This document shows, piece by piece, positions 27,154 through 36,423 of a DNA stretch of 64,000 bases. Both the position numbers and the translations under genes were made by a program. Source of the DNA: Rhodopseudomonas boonkerdii (GTDB lineage: Bacteria > Pseudomonadota > Alphaproteobacteria > Rhizobiales > Xanthobacteraceae); assembly GCF_021184025.1 (NCBI RefSeq), contig NZ_CP036537.1, forward strand, positions 1,054,001 to 1,118,000, read 5' to 3'. The notes under the pieces are model-generated. The model had not been told where the DNA came from. It saw only the letters and a program-made list of their open reading frames with translations, and ran no database searches. The stretch's first letter is position 1. Every line of letters starts with the position of its first letter.

Positions 27154-28044
27154 TTATCGCGGCTTTTTTTGCCCAATAACCGCCCGCCGGACGCCCCCAA
27201 GATCGGCTTTGGGAGGGCAGGGCAAAGTCAGGCCGGCCGCGGTCATCAATCCGGCGACTGTCTCGCTTTGATCATGTCCCACCTCGACGACCAGCGTGCC
27301 GCCCGGACAGAGCAGGTGCGCGGCTTCGGGCACGATGATGCGATAGGCATCGAAGCCGTCGCTGCCGCCATCGAGCGCGCGCAACGGATCATGATCGCGG
27401 ACCTCGATGTCGAGGCTGGCGATGTCGGCGGACGGAATATAAGGCGGATTCGACACGATCAGGTCTAAGCCATCGGCTAGCGCCGAGGCATAGTCGCAGG
27501 CGACGAAATACGCGCGATGCGCAAGGCCGCTTCGCTCTGCGTTGCCACGCGCGGTGCGCAGCGCGGCGAGATTGATGTCGGTGGCGACGCCCGTCGCATT
27601 GGGCAACTCGGAGAGCAGCGCCAGCAGGATCGCACCCGAACCCGTGCCGAGATCGGCGATGCACAATGCGCGCGCGCGAGGACCGGCCAGATCGAGACAT
27701 TCGAGCGCCGCTTCGACAACGGTCTCGGTATCCGGGCGTGGCACCAGCGTGTCTGCCGAAAGCGCCAGCTGCAGCCCCCAGAATTCCTTGATGCCGACGA
27801 TGCGTGCAACCGGCTCGCCGGCAAGACGCCGGCGGGCGAATTGCGCAAGCTGTGCGGCTTCGTCGGAGCTGAGGAAGCGTTTTGCGGCTGAGATAAGACC
27901 GGTCAGATCGAGGCCCAGGACGGCGCCGACCAGCAGCCGGGCATCGAGGTCGGGTGTTTCGACATGGCCGGCACGGAGCAAATTCGTGAGCGAACGCCGC
28001 GCGGATTCGACGCTTTGAGCGGCGAAGCTGTCGATGGCGATCAC
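27154..28044 (-). CDS. prmC: Peptide chain release factor N5-glutamine methyltransferase
   Basis: 296 residues. It methylates the glutamine of the GGQ motif in release factors, using S-adenosylmethionine. The SAM motif is [20 protein letters not shown] and the substrate motif is NPPY in [19 protein letters not shown]. The N-terminal helical domain, which grips the release factor, is present ([20 protein letters not shown]). The start codon overlaps the prfA stop by four bases (28041-28044), so enzyme and substrate are translationally coupled, as in most bacteria. Confidence 0.97.
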   Translation of the reverse strand: MIAIDSFAAQSVESARRSLTNLLRAGHVETPDLDARLLVGAVLGLDLTGLISAAKRFLSSDEAAQLAQFARRRLAGEPVARIVGIKEFWGLQLALSADTLVPRPDTETVVEAALECLDLAGPRARALCIADLGTGSGAILLALLSELPNATGVATDINLAALRTARGNAERSGLAHRAYFVACDYASALADGLDLIVSNPPYIPSADIASLDIEVRDHDPLRALDGGSDGFDAYRIIVPEAAHLLCPGGTLVVEVGHDQSETVAGLMTAAGLTLPCPPKADLGGVRRAVIGQKKPR

Positions 28045-29126
28045 GCGGCATCGCCCTGAGCTGCAAGCTGCGCGGCCTGATGCTCGGTGATCAATGCGTC
28101 GATCAGCTCGCCCAGCGCCTCGCCGGCGATCACCTGCGGCAGCTTGTAGAGCGTCAGGTTGATGCGGTGGTCGGTCACGCGGCCCTGCGGAAAATTGTAG
28201 GTGCGGATGCGCTCGGAGCGGTCACCGCTGCCGACCTTTTCCTTGCGGTCTGCGGAGCGCGCTGCATCGAGGCGCTGCTGCTCGGCGTCATAGATGCGCG
28301 AGCGCAGAATGTTCATGGCGGAGGCGCGGTTCTTATGCTGCGAGCGGCTGTCCTGCATCATGACGACGATGCCGGTGGGGATATGCGTAATACGGATCGC
28401 CGACTCGGTCTTGTTGACATGCTGGCCGCCTGCGCCGCCTGCACGCATGGTTTCGATGCGGAGATCGTCATTCTTGATCTCGACGTCGACTTCCTCGACT
28501 TCCGGCAATACGGCGACGGTAGCCGCCGAGGTATGAATACGGCCCTGCGTTTCGGTATCCGGCACGCGTTGTACACGATGCACGCCAGACTCGAATTTCA
28601 GCTTGGCGAAAGCGCCGCGACCCTTCACCTCGGCGATGATTTCCTTGAAGCCGCCGACGGTGCCTTCGGACGCCGAGATCACCTCGACCTTCCAACCCTG
28701 CAGCGCGGCGAAACGCTCATACATGCGGTAGAGATCGCCGGCAAACAATGATGCCTCGTCGCCGCCGGTGCCGGCACGGATTTCCAGCATCACGTTACGG
28801 TCGTCCATTGCATCCTTCGGCAACAGCGCCACGCGGATTTCCTGAGCGAGAGTCTCGATGCGTTCTTCCAGCGCCGGGCGCTCCATCTCCGCCATTTCGC
28901 GCATGTCGGCATCGGTCGTGCCATCAGCGATCATCGCGTCGATGTCTTTCAACTCGCTCACGGCGGAACGATAGGTCTTTACCGCGTCGATCAGCGGATT
29001 GAGTTCGGACAACTCGCGCGTGGTCTTCACATAGTCCTCGGCGGAGAGCTGACCGAGTACCGCGGCCTCAAGCGAGGCGTGATGAGCGAGGAGAACGTCG
29101 AGTTTGGCTTCGGGAAGTGCAGACAT
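28041..29126 (-). CDS. prfA: Peptide chain release factor 1
   Basis: 361 residues, the family's usual length. It recognises UAA and UAG in the ribosomal A site and triggers hydrolysis of the nascent chain. Visible motifs are the GGQ loop in [20 protein letters not shown] and the codon-recognition region ([20 protein letters not shown]). The start [10 protein letters not shown] at 29126 gives the normal N-terminal length. It sits 55 bases after ptsP on the same strand, so prmC, prfA and ptsP may be expressed together. Confidence 0.97.
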   Translation of the reverse strand: MSALPEAKLDVLLAHHASLEAAVLGQLSAEDYVKTTRELSELNPLIDAVKTYRSAVSELKDIDAMIADGTTDADMREMAEMERPALEERIETLAQEIRVALLPKDAMDDRNVMLEIRAGTGGDEASLFAGDLYRMYERFAALQGWKVEVISASEGTVGGFKEIIAEVKGRGAFAKLKFESGVHRVQRVPDTETQGRIHTSAATVAVLPEVEEVDVEIKNDDLRIETMRAGGAGGQHVNKTESAIRITHIPTGIVVMMQDSRSQHKNRASAMNILRSRIYDAEQQRLDAARSADRKEKVGSGDRSERIRTYNFPQGRVTDHRINLTLYKLPQVIAGEALGELIDALITEHQAAQLAAQGDAA

Positions 29127-29181
29127 ATGGGAATCTCGGAAACGCAGATGAACGGGGAGACGTCGTTGGGGCTGAGCCTCG

Positions 29182-31449
29182 CTACAACGACAGCCCCTCT
29201 GCTTCGGCAAACTCGGTCAGCTTCTGCCGGATCGAGACGCTGCCCGACGGTGCATCGAGCAGTTGGGTCATCAAAGTCTCGGCCTTCTTGGCATCGAGGT
29301 CGAGGATGAGCGCCTTCACCGGACCATGCGCGGTCGCCGATAGCGATAGCGAGCGATAGCCGAGTGCGACCAGCGCCAGCGCGCCGATAGGCTGTGACGC
29401 CATTTCGCCGCACAGCGAGACATGACGCTTGGCGGCGTCGCCCTTACGGACGATGTCCCGCAATACGCGCAGGATCGGCGCTGACAAGGTATCGAAGCGA
29501 TCGGAAACCTTGGAGTTGCCGCGATCGACCGCGAACAGGAACTGGAACAGATCGTTGGAGCCGACTGATACGAAATCGACCTTCTTCAGCAGTTCGTCGA
29601 GCTGATAGACGAGCGCGGGCACCTCGATCATGGTGCCGACATCGATACGCTCCGGGAGCGCATGGCCATGCTGACGCAGATAGGTCAGCTCACGCTCGAC
29701 GATCGCCTTGGCCTGATCGAATTCGGCGACTTCCGAAATCATCGGGAACATGATGCGCAGTGCGCGACCGCCGCCGGCACGCAGTAGCGCGCGAATCTGG
29801 CCGCGCAGCAGGCCTGGACGATCCAGGCCGAGGCGAATCGCGCGCCACCCAAGCGCCGGGTTCTCCTCGACCACGGTCTCCATATAAGGCAGCGCTTTGT
29901 CGCCGCCGATATCGAGGGTTCGGAACGTCACCGGCTTTGGACCGGCAGCGTCGAGCACGGCGCGATAAAGCTGCAGCTGATCGCTCGAGCGGGGCAGGCT
30001 TTCGCCGACCATGAACTGCAGTTCGGTACGAAATAGGCCGATGCCTGCCGAGCCGGTATCGTCGATATGCGGCAGGTCGATGATCAGGCCGGCATTGATC
30101 AGAAGATCGACCTTCACGCCGTCTTTGGTCACGCAGGGCTTGTCGCGCAGCGCCGAATATTGCGCCTGCCGCCGCGCGCGGAAGCGGACGCGTTCGGCAT
30201 AGGCAGATTCGATTTCCTGCGACGGGCGGATATAGATCGAGCCCGAGGTGCCATCGACGATGATGGCGTCGCCGGGGTCGGCAATGCCGGGCGCATTGGC
30301 GACTTCGCCGAGCGCGGGAATGCCGAGCGCGCGCGCCACGATAGAGACATGGGAATTTGCCGTGCCTTCTTCCAGCACGAGGCCGCGCAGTTTCTTGCGA
30401 TCGTAATCGAGCAGCGCCGCGGGGCCCATCGCACGCGCGATCAGGATCGCGTTGTCCGGCATCTGCTCGCGCGATGGTGCGTGATCCTGTCCGACAAGCT
30501 GGCGCATCAGGCGATGGCCGAGATCCTCGAGATCGTGCAGGCGATCGCGCAGGTAAGGATCGGTCGAACGCAACATGCGCGCGCGCGTGTCCGACTGCAC
30601 GCGTTCGACGGCGGCTTCGGCCGTGAGACCGGTCGCAACCGCCTCGTGCAGCTTGTGCGACCAGCCGTGATCGTTGGCGAACATGCGATAGGCTTCGAGC
30701 ACGTCGCGATGCTCGCCGCTCTCGGCGACATCGCCGCGCTCCAGCATGCGGTCGAGATCGGCGCGCAGTTTTGTGAGCGCCGCATCCAGCCGCTTGACTT
30801 CCTTCGGCAGGTCTTCGGCGATGTAATTGGTGATGACCACGCGCGGCTCGTGCAGCACGACGTGGCCGAGCGCGATGCCGTCGGAGAGGATCGCGCCGGT
30901 CTTGTGGATCGAATGCCGCGCGGCCGGTTCTGCGCCGGGCTGCGCGAGGGCCGAGAGTTCGCCCGAGGCGATCATTTCCGCCAGCACCATGGCGGTGGTC
31001 TGCAGCGCCTCGACCTCTTCCTCGACATAAGTGCGTTTGGCGCGGTTCTGCACCACCAGTACGCCGAGCGTATTGCCGGCGCGCAGAATCGGCACGCCGA
31101 GGAAGGAATGGTAGATTTCTTCGCCAGTCTCCGGGCGGAAGGCGAAGGCCGGGTGGCTTTGCGCGTCGTTGAGGTTCAGCGGCGTCGCTTCGGAGGCCAC
31201 GAGGCCAACGAGGCCTTCATGCGCATTCAGCACCGTGCGGTGCACGGCTTCGCGGTTGAGGCCTTCGGTGGCGTAGAGTTCGAGAGTGTTGTCGACACGC
31301 AGCACATAGGTGGAGCAGACCTCGGCCACCATATTGGCGGCGATCAGCACCACGATCTTGTCGAGACGTTCCTGAGCGCTGACCTGCTCCGCCATGACTT
31401 CACGGAGCCGTCTCAGCAAGACTCGGGGGCCGCCCGACGCGCTCCGCAT
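29182..31449 (-). CDS. ptsP: Phosphoenolpyruvate-protein phosphotransferase, PTS-Ntr enzyme I
   Basis: 755 residues: an N-terminal GAF domain (about 20-165), the HPr-binding and phospho-histidine domain with active His367 in [18 protein letters not shown], and the C-terminal PEP-binding barrel ([42 protein letters not shown]). The GAF domain marks EI-Ntr rather than sugar-type enzyme I. It starts the phosphorelay to NPr and EIIA-Ntr that reports nitrogen and potassium status. The order lysC, ptsP, prfA, prmC is common in this group. Confidence 0.96.
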   Translation of the reverse strand: MRSASGGPRVLLRRLREVMAEQVSAQERLDKIVVLIAANMVAEVCSTYVLRVDNTLELYATEGLNREAVHRTVLNAHEGLVGLVASEATPLNLNDAQSHPAFAFRPETGEEIYHSFLGVPILRAGNTLGVLVVQNRAKRTYVEEEVEALQTTAMVLAEMIASGELSALAQPGAEPAARHSIHKTGAILSDGIALGHVVLHEPRVVITNYIAEDLPKEVKRLDAALTKLRADLDRMLERGDVAESGEHRDVLEAYRMFANDHGWSHKLHEAVATGLTAEAAVERVQSDTRARMLRSTDPYLRDRLHDLEDLGHRLMRQLVGQDHAPSREQMPDNAILIARAMGPAALLDYDRKKLRGLVLEEGTANSHVSIVARALGIPALGEVANAPGIADPGDAIIVDGTSGSIYIRPSQEIESAYAERVRFRARRQAQYSALRDKPCVTKDGVKVDLLINAGLIIDLPHIDDTGSAGIGLFRTELQFMVGESLPRSSDQLQLYRAVLDAAGPKPVTFRTLDIGGDKALPYMETVVEENPALGWRAIRLGLDRPGLLRGQIRALLRAGGGRALRIMFPMISEVAEFDQAKAIVERELTYLRQHGHALPERIDVGTMIEVPALVYQLDELLKKVDFVSVGSNDLFQFLFAVDRGNSKVSDRFDTLSAPILRVLRDIVRKGDAAKRHVSLCGEMASQPIGALALVALGYRSLSLSATAHGPVKALILDLDAKKAETLMTQLLDAPSGSVSIRQKLTEFAEAEGLSL

Positions 31450-31714
31450 GTGCCCACACCTCCCATGTGACCAACGCCCCGGGGGAAACGTGCGCTGGCG
31501 CTAAGCCTCAGAAATCGATGGCATTTGCACGGTCGCGCAAATGGGGCGCGACCGTGGGAACCGAATCAGATTGTCCGAAACGGCGCCCTCAACCGATACG
31601 GCTGCCCTACCAGGGCCGTATACCGAATTGAGGCTTGTTTTGCCAAGCAAAACGCCTGCCAGACCAGAAACATCCCGTTCAAATCGTAATAACGGATGTT
31701 TCAGGTCAAATTTT
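31450..31714. other. lysC-ptsP intergenic region with two hairpins
   Basis: Downstream of lysC (minus strand) are a hairpin at 31667-31702 (nine paired bases, GAAACATCC with GGATGTTTC, plus a bulged extension) and a second at 31637-31653 (GTTTTG with CAAAAC). Neither is followed by a long T run. Together they may end the lysC message. The remaining part should hold the ptsP promoter; no gene is supported. Confidence 0.5.
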
Positions 31715-32968
31715 CTACGCCTTGTCGAGACCGTACAGCGTATGCAGCGTGCGTACCGCCAGCTCCGTATAGGCGGCATCGATCAGCACCGAAAATTTGA
31801 TCTCCGAGGTGGTGATCGCGCGGATGTTGATCTGCTTCTCGGACAGGGCCGCGAAGGCCTGGGCGGCCACGCCGGCGTGGCTGCGCATGCCCGAACCGAT
31901 CACCGAGACCTTGGCGACGTCGGTGGCGCTGTCGATCCGGGCGAAGCCGATCTTGGCCTTGGCCGCTGAAATGGTCTCCTTGGCGCGGGCGTAGTCGGTG
32001 GCCGGCACGGTGAAGGTGAGGTCAGTGGTCTTGCCGTCCTCGGAGACGTTCTGGACGATCATGTCCACATTGATGTTGGCATCGGCCAGCGGCACGAAGA
32101 TCGAGGCGGCAACGCCCGGCTTGTCTTCGATCTGGCGCACGGAAATCTGGGCCTCGTCCTTGGAAAAGGCGATTCCGGTGACGACGTGGTTTTCCATGAT
32201 TTCCTCCTCGCTGCAGATCAGCGTGCCCGGCGGCGTGCCGTGCGGGTCGATATCTTCGGGTTTGTCAAAGCTGGAGCGGACAAAGATCGGCATGTTGTAG
32301 ACCATGCCCAGCTCCACGGAGCGGACCTGCAGCACCTTGGCGCCCTGCGAGGCCAGTTCCAGCATTTCTTCGAAGGCCACCTTGTCCATGCGGTGCGCCT
32401 TGGGCACGACGCGCGGGTCAGTGGTGTAGACGCCATCGACGTCCGTATAGATGTCGCAGCGGTCCGCCTTGATGGCGGCGGCGACGGCCACGGCCGACGT
32501 ATCCGAGCCGCCGCGGCCGAGCGTGGTGATGCGGCCGGTTTCGGCATGGATGCCCTGGAAGCCGGCGATGACGGCGACTTCCTTGCGTTCGGCGAAGCGC
32601 TTGATGATCTCTTCGCCGTTGATTTCCTCGATGCGCGCCGAGGCATGGGCGTCCGAGGTCTTGATCGGGATCTGCCAGCCCTGCCAGGAGCGCGCCTGGA
32701 TGCCGATGGCCTGCAGCGCGATGGCCAGCAGGCCCGACGTCACCTGCTCGCCGGAGGCGACGATGGCGTCGTATTCGCGGGCGTCATGCATGGGCGAGGT
32801 TTCGGTGCACCAGGCCACCAGCTCGTTGGTCTTGCCCGACATCGCCGACACGACGACCGCAACCTCGTGACCGGCATCGACCTCGCGTTTGACGTGCTGC
32901 GCGACGTTGCGGATGCGATCGATATTGGCGACGGATGTACCGCCGAACTTCATTACGAGACGGCCCAT
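31715..32968 (-). CDS. lysC: Aspartate kinase
   Basis: 417 residues. It phosphorylates aspartate at the head of the lysine, threonine, methionine and diaminopimelate pathways. The kinase domain begins LVMKFGGTSVANIDRIRNVA and includes TLGRGGSDTSAVAVAAAIKA and CDIYTDVDGVYTTDPRVVP. Two ACT domains follow (VTGIAFSKDEAQISVRQIED; VSVIGSGMRSHAGVAAQAFA), the usual feedback-inhibition module. The start ATG at 32968 gives the standard N-terminus; an in-frame ATG lies five codons later. It is divergent from the PH-like gene at 33124. Confidence 0.97.
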   Translation of the reverse strand: MGRLVMKFGGTSVANIDRIRNVAQHVKREVDAGHEVAVVVSAMSGKTNELVAWCTETSPMHDAREYDAIVASGEQVTSGLLAIALQAIGIQARSWQGWQIPIKTSDAHASARIEEINGEEIIKRFAERKEVAVIAGFQGIHAETGRITTLGRGGSDTSAVAVAAAIKADRCDIYTDVDGVYTTDPRVVPKAHRMDKVAFEEMLELASQGAKVLQVRSVELGMVYNMPIFVRSSFDKPEDIDPHGTPPGTLICSEEEIMENHVVTGIAFSKDEAQISVRQIEDKPGVAASIFVPLADANINVDMIVQNVSEDGKTTDLTFTVPATDYARAKETISAAKAKIGFARIDSATDVAKVSVIGSGMRSHAGVAAQAFAALSEKQINIRAITTSEIKFSVLIDAAYTELAVRTLHTLYGLDKA

Positions 32969-33123
32969 GACGAGTGGTGCATTCCCTGGCGACAGTGGGT
33001 AAAGATACCGCGCCCGCGACGCGGGCGGGTGAAAAGGCGCGTATACATAGCGACGGGTGTGCGGGCAAGCAACCCGGCCCGAAACTGCTTGGAAAGCCCC
33101 GAGACAGGAAGTTTGGACGGCGT

Positions 33124-33591
33124 ATGGGACGCTATATCGACGATATCCTGCAGCCGGGCGAGAAGGTGCTGTATTCCAGCAACCTGCACTGGGTCGTCTA
33201 CTGGAAGGGCATTCTCGGCTGGATCGCCGCCGTCGTCCTGTTCGTGGCGTCCGGGCAGACGCTGAACCCGACCCTGACGGCTGCCGGTCTGATTGCATCC
33301 GGCGTCGTGGCGGTGATCGCGCTGTATTTCACGGTGCTGGCCTGGTTCCGCCGCTGGACCACCGAGACCGATGTGACGACGCTTCGGGTGGTCCATAAGG
33401 AAGGTTTCATCACCCGCCGGACCTTCGAGATCGGTATCGACAAGGTCGCCAGCGTCAGCGTGGATCAAAGCATCCCCGGCCGCATTCTGAACTATGGCAA
33501 TGTCACCCTCGAGAACATGGGTGACGACGAGCAGAAGATCGAAACGATCGCCTCGCCGCTCGCGTTCCGAAGCCACATCACCGCACGATAG
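33124..33591 (+). CDS. PH-like (bPH2/YdbS type) membrane protein
   Basis: 155 residues. It begins MGRYIDDILQPGEKVLYSSN, then has two membrane helices (about 29-46 and 50-72), and ends with a bacterial PH-like domain (VTTLRVVHKEGFITRRTFEI, DKVASVSVDQSIPGRILNYG, ENMGDDEQKIETIASPLAFR). This is the DUF304/bPH_2 layout. Function is unknown; such proteins sit in the inner membrane with the domain in the cytoplasm. The stop is nine bases before ubiG, so the two are probably co-transcribed. Confidence 0.88.
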   Translation: MGRYIDDILQPGEKVLYSSNLHWVVYWKGILGWIAAVVLFVASGQTLNPTLTAAGLIASGVVAVIALYFTVLAWFRRWTTETDVTTLRVVHKEGFITRRTFEIGIDKVASVSVDQSIPGRILNYGNVTLENMGDDEQKIETIASPLAFRSHITAR

Positions 33592-33600
33592 ATTTTGATC

Positions 33601-34359
33601 ATGACCACAGACTCCACTTTCGCCGATGCCTCCGCCGCCTCCGTCGATGCAGCCGAGATCGAGAAGTTTTCAAAACTTTCCGAGCAATGGTGGGATTCGC
33701 GCGGAAAAATGGCGCCGCTGCACAAGATCAATCCGCTGCGGCTGTCCTTCATCCGCGACGCGGCCTGTCGGAAGTTCAATCGCAATGCCCGCAGTCTGAA
33801 CTGCCTCGACGGTCTGCGCCTGCTCGATATCGGTTGCGGCGCCGGCCTTCTGTGCGAGCCGTTCACGCGGCTCGGCGCCGATGTCACCGGCATCGATCCG
33901 TCGGCCACCAATATCGCCGCCGCAAAACTGCATGCGGAGAAGGGTGCGCTGTCGATCGACTATCGCTGCACCACGGTTGAAGAGCTCGATCCGAACGAGC
34001 GCTTCGACATCGTGCTGGCGATGGAAGTGGTCGAGCATGTCGTCGATGTCGGCGCCTTCCTCGAGCGTTGCGCGGCGAAGATGAAGCCCGGCGGATTGAT
34101 GGTGGTTTCCACCCTGAACCGCAACTGGCGCAGTTTTGCGCTCGGCATCGTCGCGGCCGAATATGTGTTGCGCTGGCTGCCGCGCGGCACCCATCAGTGG
34201 GAGAAGTTCGTCACGCCCGATGAGCTTGCGCAGCATCTGGAGCGGAGCAAGCTCGGGATCACCGAACAGGCAGGCGTGAGCTACAATCCGATCGCCGATC
34301 GATGGTCGATCTCATCCGATATGGGCGTGAATTATATGGTGGTGGCGGAAGAGGTTTGA
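33601..34359 (+). CDS. ubiG: 3-demethylubiquinol 3-O-methyltransferase
   Basis: 252 residues. UbiG makes both O-methylations in ubiquinone synthesis. The N-terminal IEKFSKLSEQWWDSRGKMAP is the family hallmark. The SAM motif is LRLLDIGCGAGLLCEPFTRL, followed by VTGIDPSATNIAAAKLHAEK and FDIVLAMEVVEHVVD. The lipid-contacting insert (LRWLPRGTHQWEKFVTPDEL) is present. An in-frame ATG six bases upstream exists, but the one at 33601 gives the usual N-terminus. It follows the PH-like gene and precedes a repeat-rich gap. Confidence 0.95.
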   Translation: MTTDSTFADASAASVDAAEIEKFSKLSEQWWDSRGKMAPLHKINPLRLSFIRDAACRKFNRNARSLNCLDGLRLLDIGCGAGLLCEPFTRLGADVTGIDPSATNIAAAKLHAEKGALSIDYRCTTVEELDPNERFDIVLAMEVVEHVVDVGAFLERCAAKMKPGGLMVVSTLNRNWRSFALGIVAAEYVLRWLPRGTHQWEKFVTPDELAQHLERSKLGITEQAGVSYNPIADRWSISSDMGVNYMVVAEEV

Positions 34360-35235
34360 CAGTCTCTCCTCCCTCCCCGCTGCGCCGCTGCGCGGCTTGA
34401 GGGAGGGAGCACGACGCGCGGCGCGTCACTTCCTATTCGAATGTCAAACAGCCACGTCCTTCCCGAGATCATGAGTCCTCATTCTCGCGGCGCTTGCGCG
34501 TCCGAGGTGTGAGCAGGTCTCCCCTCGAAGACATGAGGGGAGGCGGCACGCCGCAAGGCGCGTGGGGGTGGGACTGACGCGATCGGTTTGCACTGGATCG
34601 CCAGTGCTGGCCGGCCGCGCAACGCCTGACGGCGTGCCACCGCGGGACTTTTGGCTGGAGGACCGCTCTGTCGCACACCGGCACGTCCCTTACTCCTTGC
34701 CGCAGCAAGTTTCCGAGCCGCTGATCCCGACGGATTTCTCCGCCGTTCGCCTGTGCCGTCGCAGCCGACCTATCGGTTCCCCCTCGTATTGGGGAGGGAC
34801 GGTGACCCCCGGCCTCCCGAGTCCTGCTTGCGAGGCAGGCCGCGGGCTCCGCATCCTGTCCCGCTCAAAGAACGCCTCATGAGAGCGCCCCCCGCGAACA
34901 AGACGGCAGCGATAATGGACGGGATGGGAATTTTGTCAAGAACAAAATAGGAACGACGTTTGCCGTCATTCCGGGGACAGGCGGCGGGGCGGAGCCCGGA
35001 ATCTCCACGTGAGTGCCCGTGGCAGGAGCCAAGCCAGTATCGAGGTTCCGGGTTCGCTCGCTGACGCGAGCGCCCCGGAGTGACCTTATGGGACTTATGG
35101 GAGCGCGCCCAAGCGTTGGCGGGCAATTCGGCTCATCCGCCCTCCGGTTGGACGGATCTAGGCCTCTCCGGAACCAATGCCTGCGTCAGATTGTTGCAGC
35201 GCATTGGACTGTCCACGCGTTGTCACGGGTTTCAT
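34360..35235. other. Large repeat-rich non-coding region
   Basis: 876 bases with no reading frame I can support; frames here lack a family, a good ribosome site or a signal peptide. Right after ubiG is a GC-rich palindrome (CTCCCTCCCC near 34371 with GAGGGAGGGAG near 34400), possibly a 3' end structure without T run. Near 34516 is CTCCCCTCGAAGACATGAGGGGAG, a stem-loop. The stretch 34590-34880 has several short dyads and could be an untranslated RNA or decayed repeat DNA. A family C repeat covers 34965-35084. Confidence 0.6.
34965..35084. repeat. Dispersed element, family C, copy 2
   Basis: Starts GTCATTCCGGGGACAGGCGG and ends GCGCCCCGGAGTGAC, forming inverted ends. Inside are GCCCGGAATCTCC and CGAGGTTCCGGGTTCG, inverted to each other, then the hairpin GCTCGC-TGAC-GCGAGC. 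It shares this design with the copy at 9097. Confidence 0.75.
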
Positions 35236-36423
35236 ATGGCCTCCTCCCAAGGTGCCACGGTTTCCGAGCTCGAAAATCGCGACCATCCCGAGCCGCGCAA
35301 CGATGCCGCGCCGAAACCCGATCCGCGCGACAAGACCGATCAGCGCGATCGTCGAACTCACGACGACGGCGACAAGGCCGAAGCCAGGCCGTCGCTGCGC
35401 GAACGCCTGCGCCAGCACCGGGTGCTGACGGCGATCGGTCTCGTCGCGCTGGTGGTCTGCATCGCGTTCGGCATCGTCTACTGGCTCAATGCACGGCATT
35501 ACGAGACCACCGATGACGCATTCATCGATGCGCGCAGTTTCTCCGTCGCCGCCAAGGTCGGCGGCTATGTCACCGATGTCGATGTGACCGACAACCAGCA
35601 TGTCGAGGCCGGCGCCGTGCTGGCGCAAATCGATACGCGCGACTATGTCGCCGCGCGCGATCAGGCGCAGGCACAGGTCGAACAGGCGCAGGCCAATATC
35701 AAGAATGTCGAGGCGCAGATCTTCAGCCAGGACGCGCAAGTGCAGCAGGCGCGCGATCAGGCCGATCAGGCGGCCGCGCAACTGCAATTCGCCGAGCAGG
35801 AAGCGGCGCGGGCGCAGGAGCTGGTGCAGAAGGGCGCCGGCACCGTGCAGCAACAGCAGCGCACCAAGTCCGATCTCCAGGCCTCGCAGGCGAATGACAG
35901 CCGCGCCAAGGCAGGCGTCATTTCGGCCGAGCGGCAGATCGATGTCCTCAAGGCGCAGCAGAAAAGCGCTGAAGCCGGTCTCGCACAGGCCAGGGCGCAG
36001 CTCGCGCAGGCCGAACTCAATCTGAGCTACACGAAGATCACCGCGGCGCAGGCCGGCCGCGTGGTCAAACTGTCCGGCGCCAAGGGCACGCTGGTGAATG
36101 CGGGCCAGAGCCTGATGATGTTCGTGCCTGACGATATCTGGGTCACCGCCAACTACAAGGAAACCCAGGTCACCGACATGCGGCCGGGTCAGCCTGCCGA
36201 GATTCGCATCGATGCCTATCCCGATCACAAGATCACCGGCAAGGTCGCATCGGTGCAACCGGGCTCGGGCACGGTGTTCAGCCTGCTGCCGGCAGAGAAC
36301 GCCACCGGCAATTACGTCAAGGTGGTGCAACGCGTGCCGGTGAAGATCGTCGTCGATCGCTGGCCGACCGACGTGACCATCGGGCCGGGCATGTCGGTGG
36401 TGCCGAAGGTTCGGGTGCGATGA
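35236..36423 (+). CDS. HlyD/EmrA-type membrane fusion protein
   Basis: 395 residues. A charged cytoplasmic N-terminus (about 60 residues, rich in Asp and Arg) is followed by one membrane helix (VLTAIGLVALVVCIAFGIVY), the lipoyl-like half motifs (DDAFIDARSFSVAAKVGGYV), a long Ala/Gln-rich coiled-coil hairpin (about 140-260) and a beta-barrel domain (VPDDIWVTANYKETQVTDMR). Together with the overlapping MFS gene it forms an EmrAB-type drug or solute efflux pump. The N-terminal extension is longer and more charged than in E. coli EmrA. The ATG at 35236 is the first that keeps this extension short; no strong ribosome-binding site is visible. Confidence 0.9.
   Translation: MASSQGATVSELENRDHPEPRNDAAPKPDPRDKTDQRDRRTHDDGDKAEARPSLRERLRQHRVLTAIGLVALVVCIAFGIVYWLNARHYETTDDAFIDARSFSVAAKVGGYVTDVDVTDNQHVEAGAVLAQIDTRDYVAARDQAQAQVEQAQANIKNVEAQIFSQDAQVQQARDQADQAAAQLQFAEQEAARAQELVQKGAGTVQQQQRTKSDLQASQANDSRAKAGVISAERQIDVLKAQQKSAEAGLAQARAQLAQAELNLSYTKITAAQAGRVVKLSGAKGTLVNAGQSLMMFVPDDIWVTANYKETQVTDMRPGQPAEIRIDAYPDHKITGKVASVQPGSGTVFSLLPAENATGNYVKVVQRVPVKIVVDRWPTDVTIGPGMSVVPKVRVR

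Noticed and set aside
30067..31470. 467-codon plus-strand frame
   Set aside because: Antisense to ptsP, which is unambiguous.
34562..34882. 106-codon frame in the ubiG-hlyD gap
   Set aside because: No ribosome-binding site, no domain, and composition like repeat DNA; kept as non-coding region.
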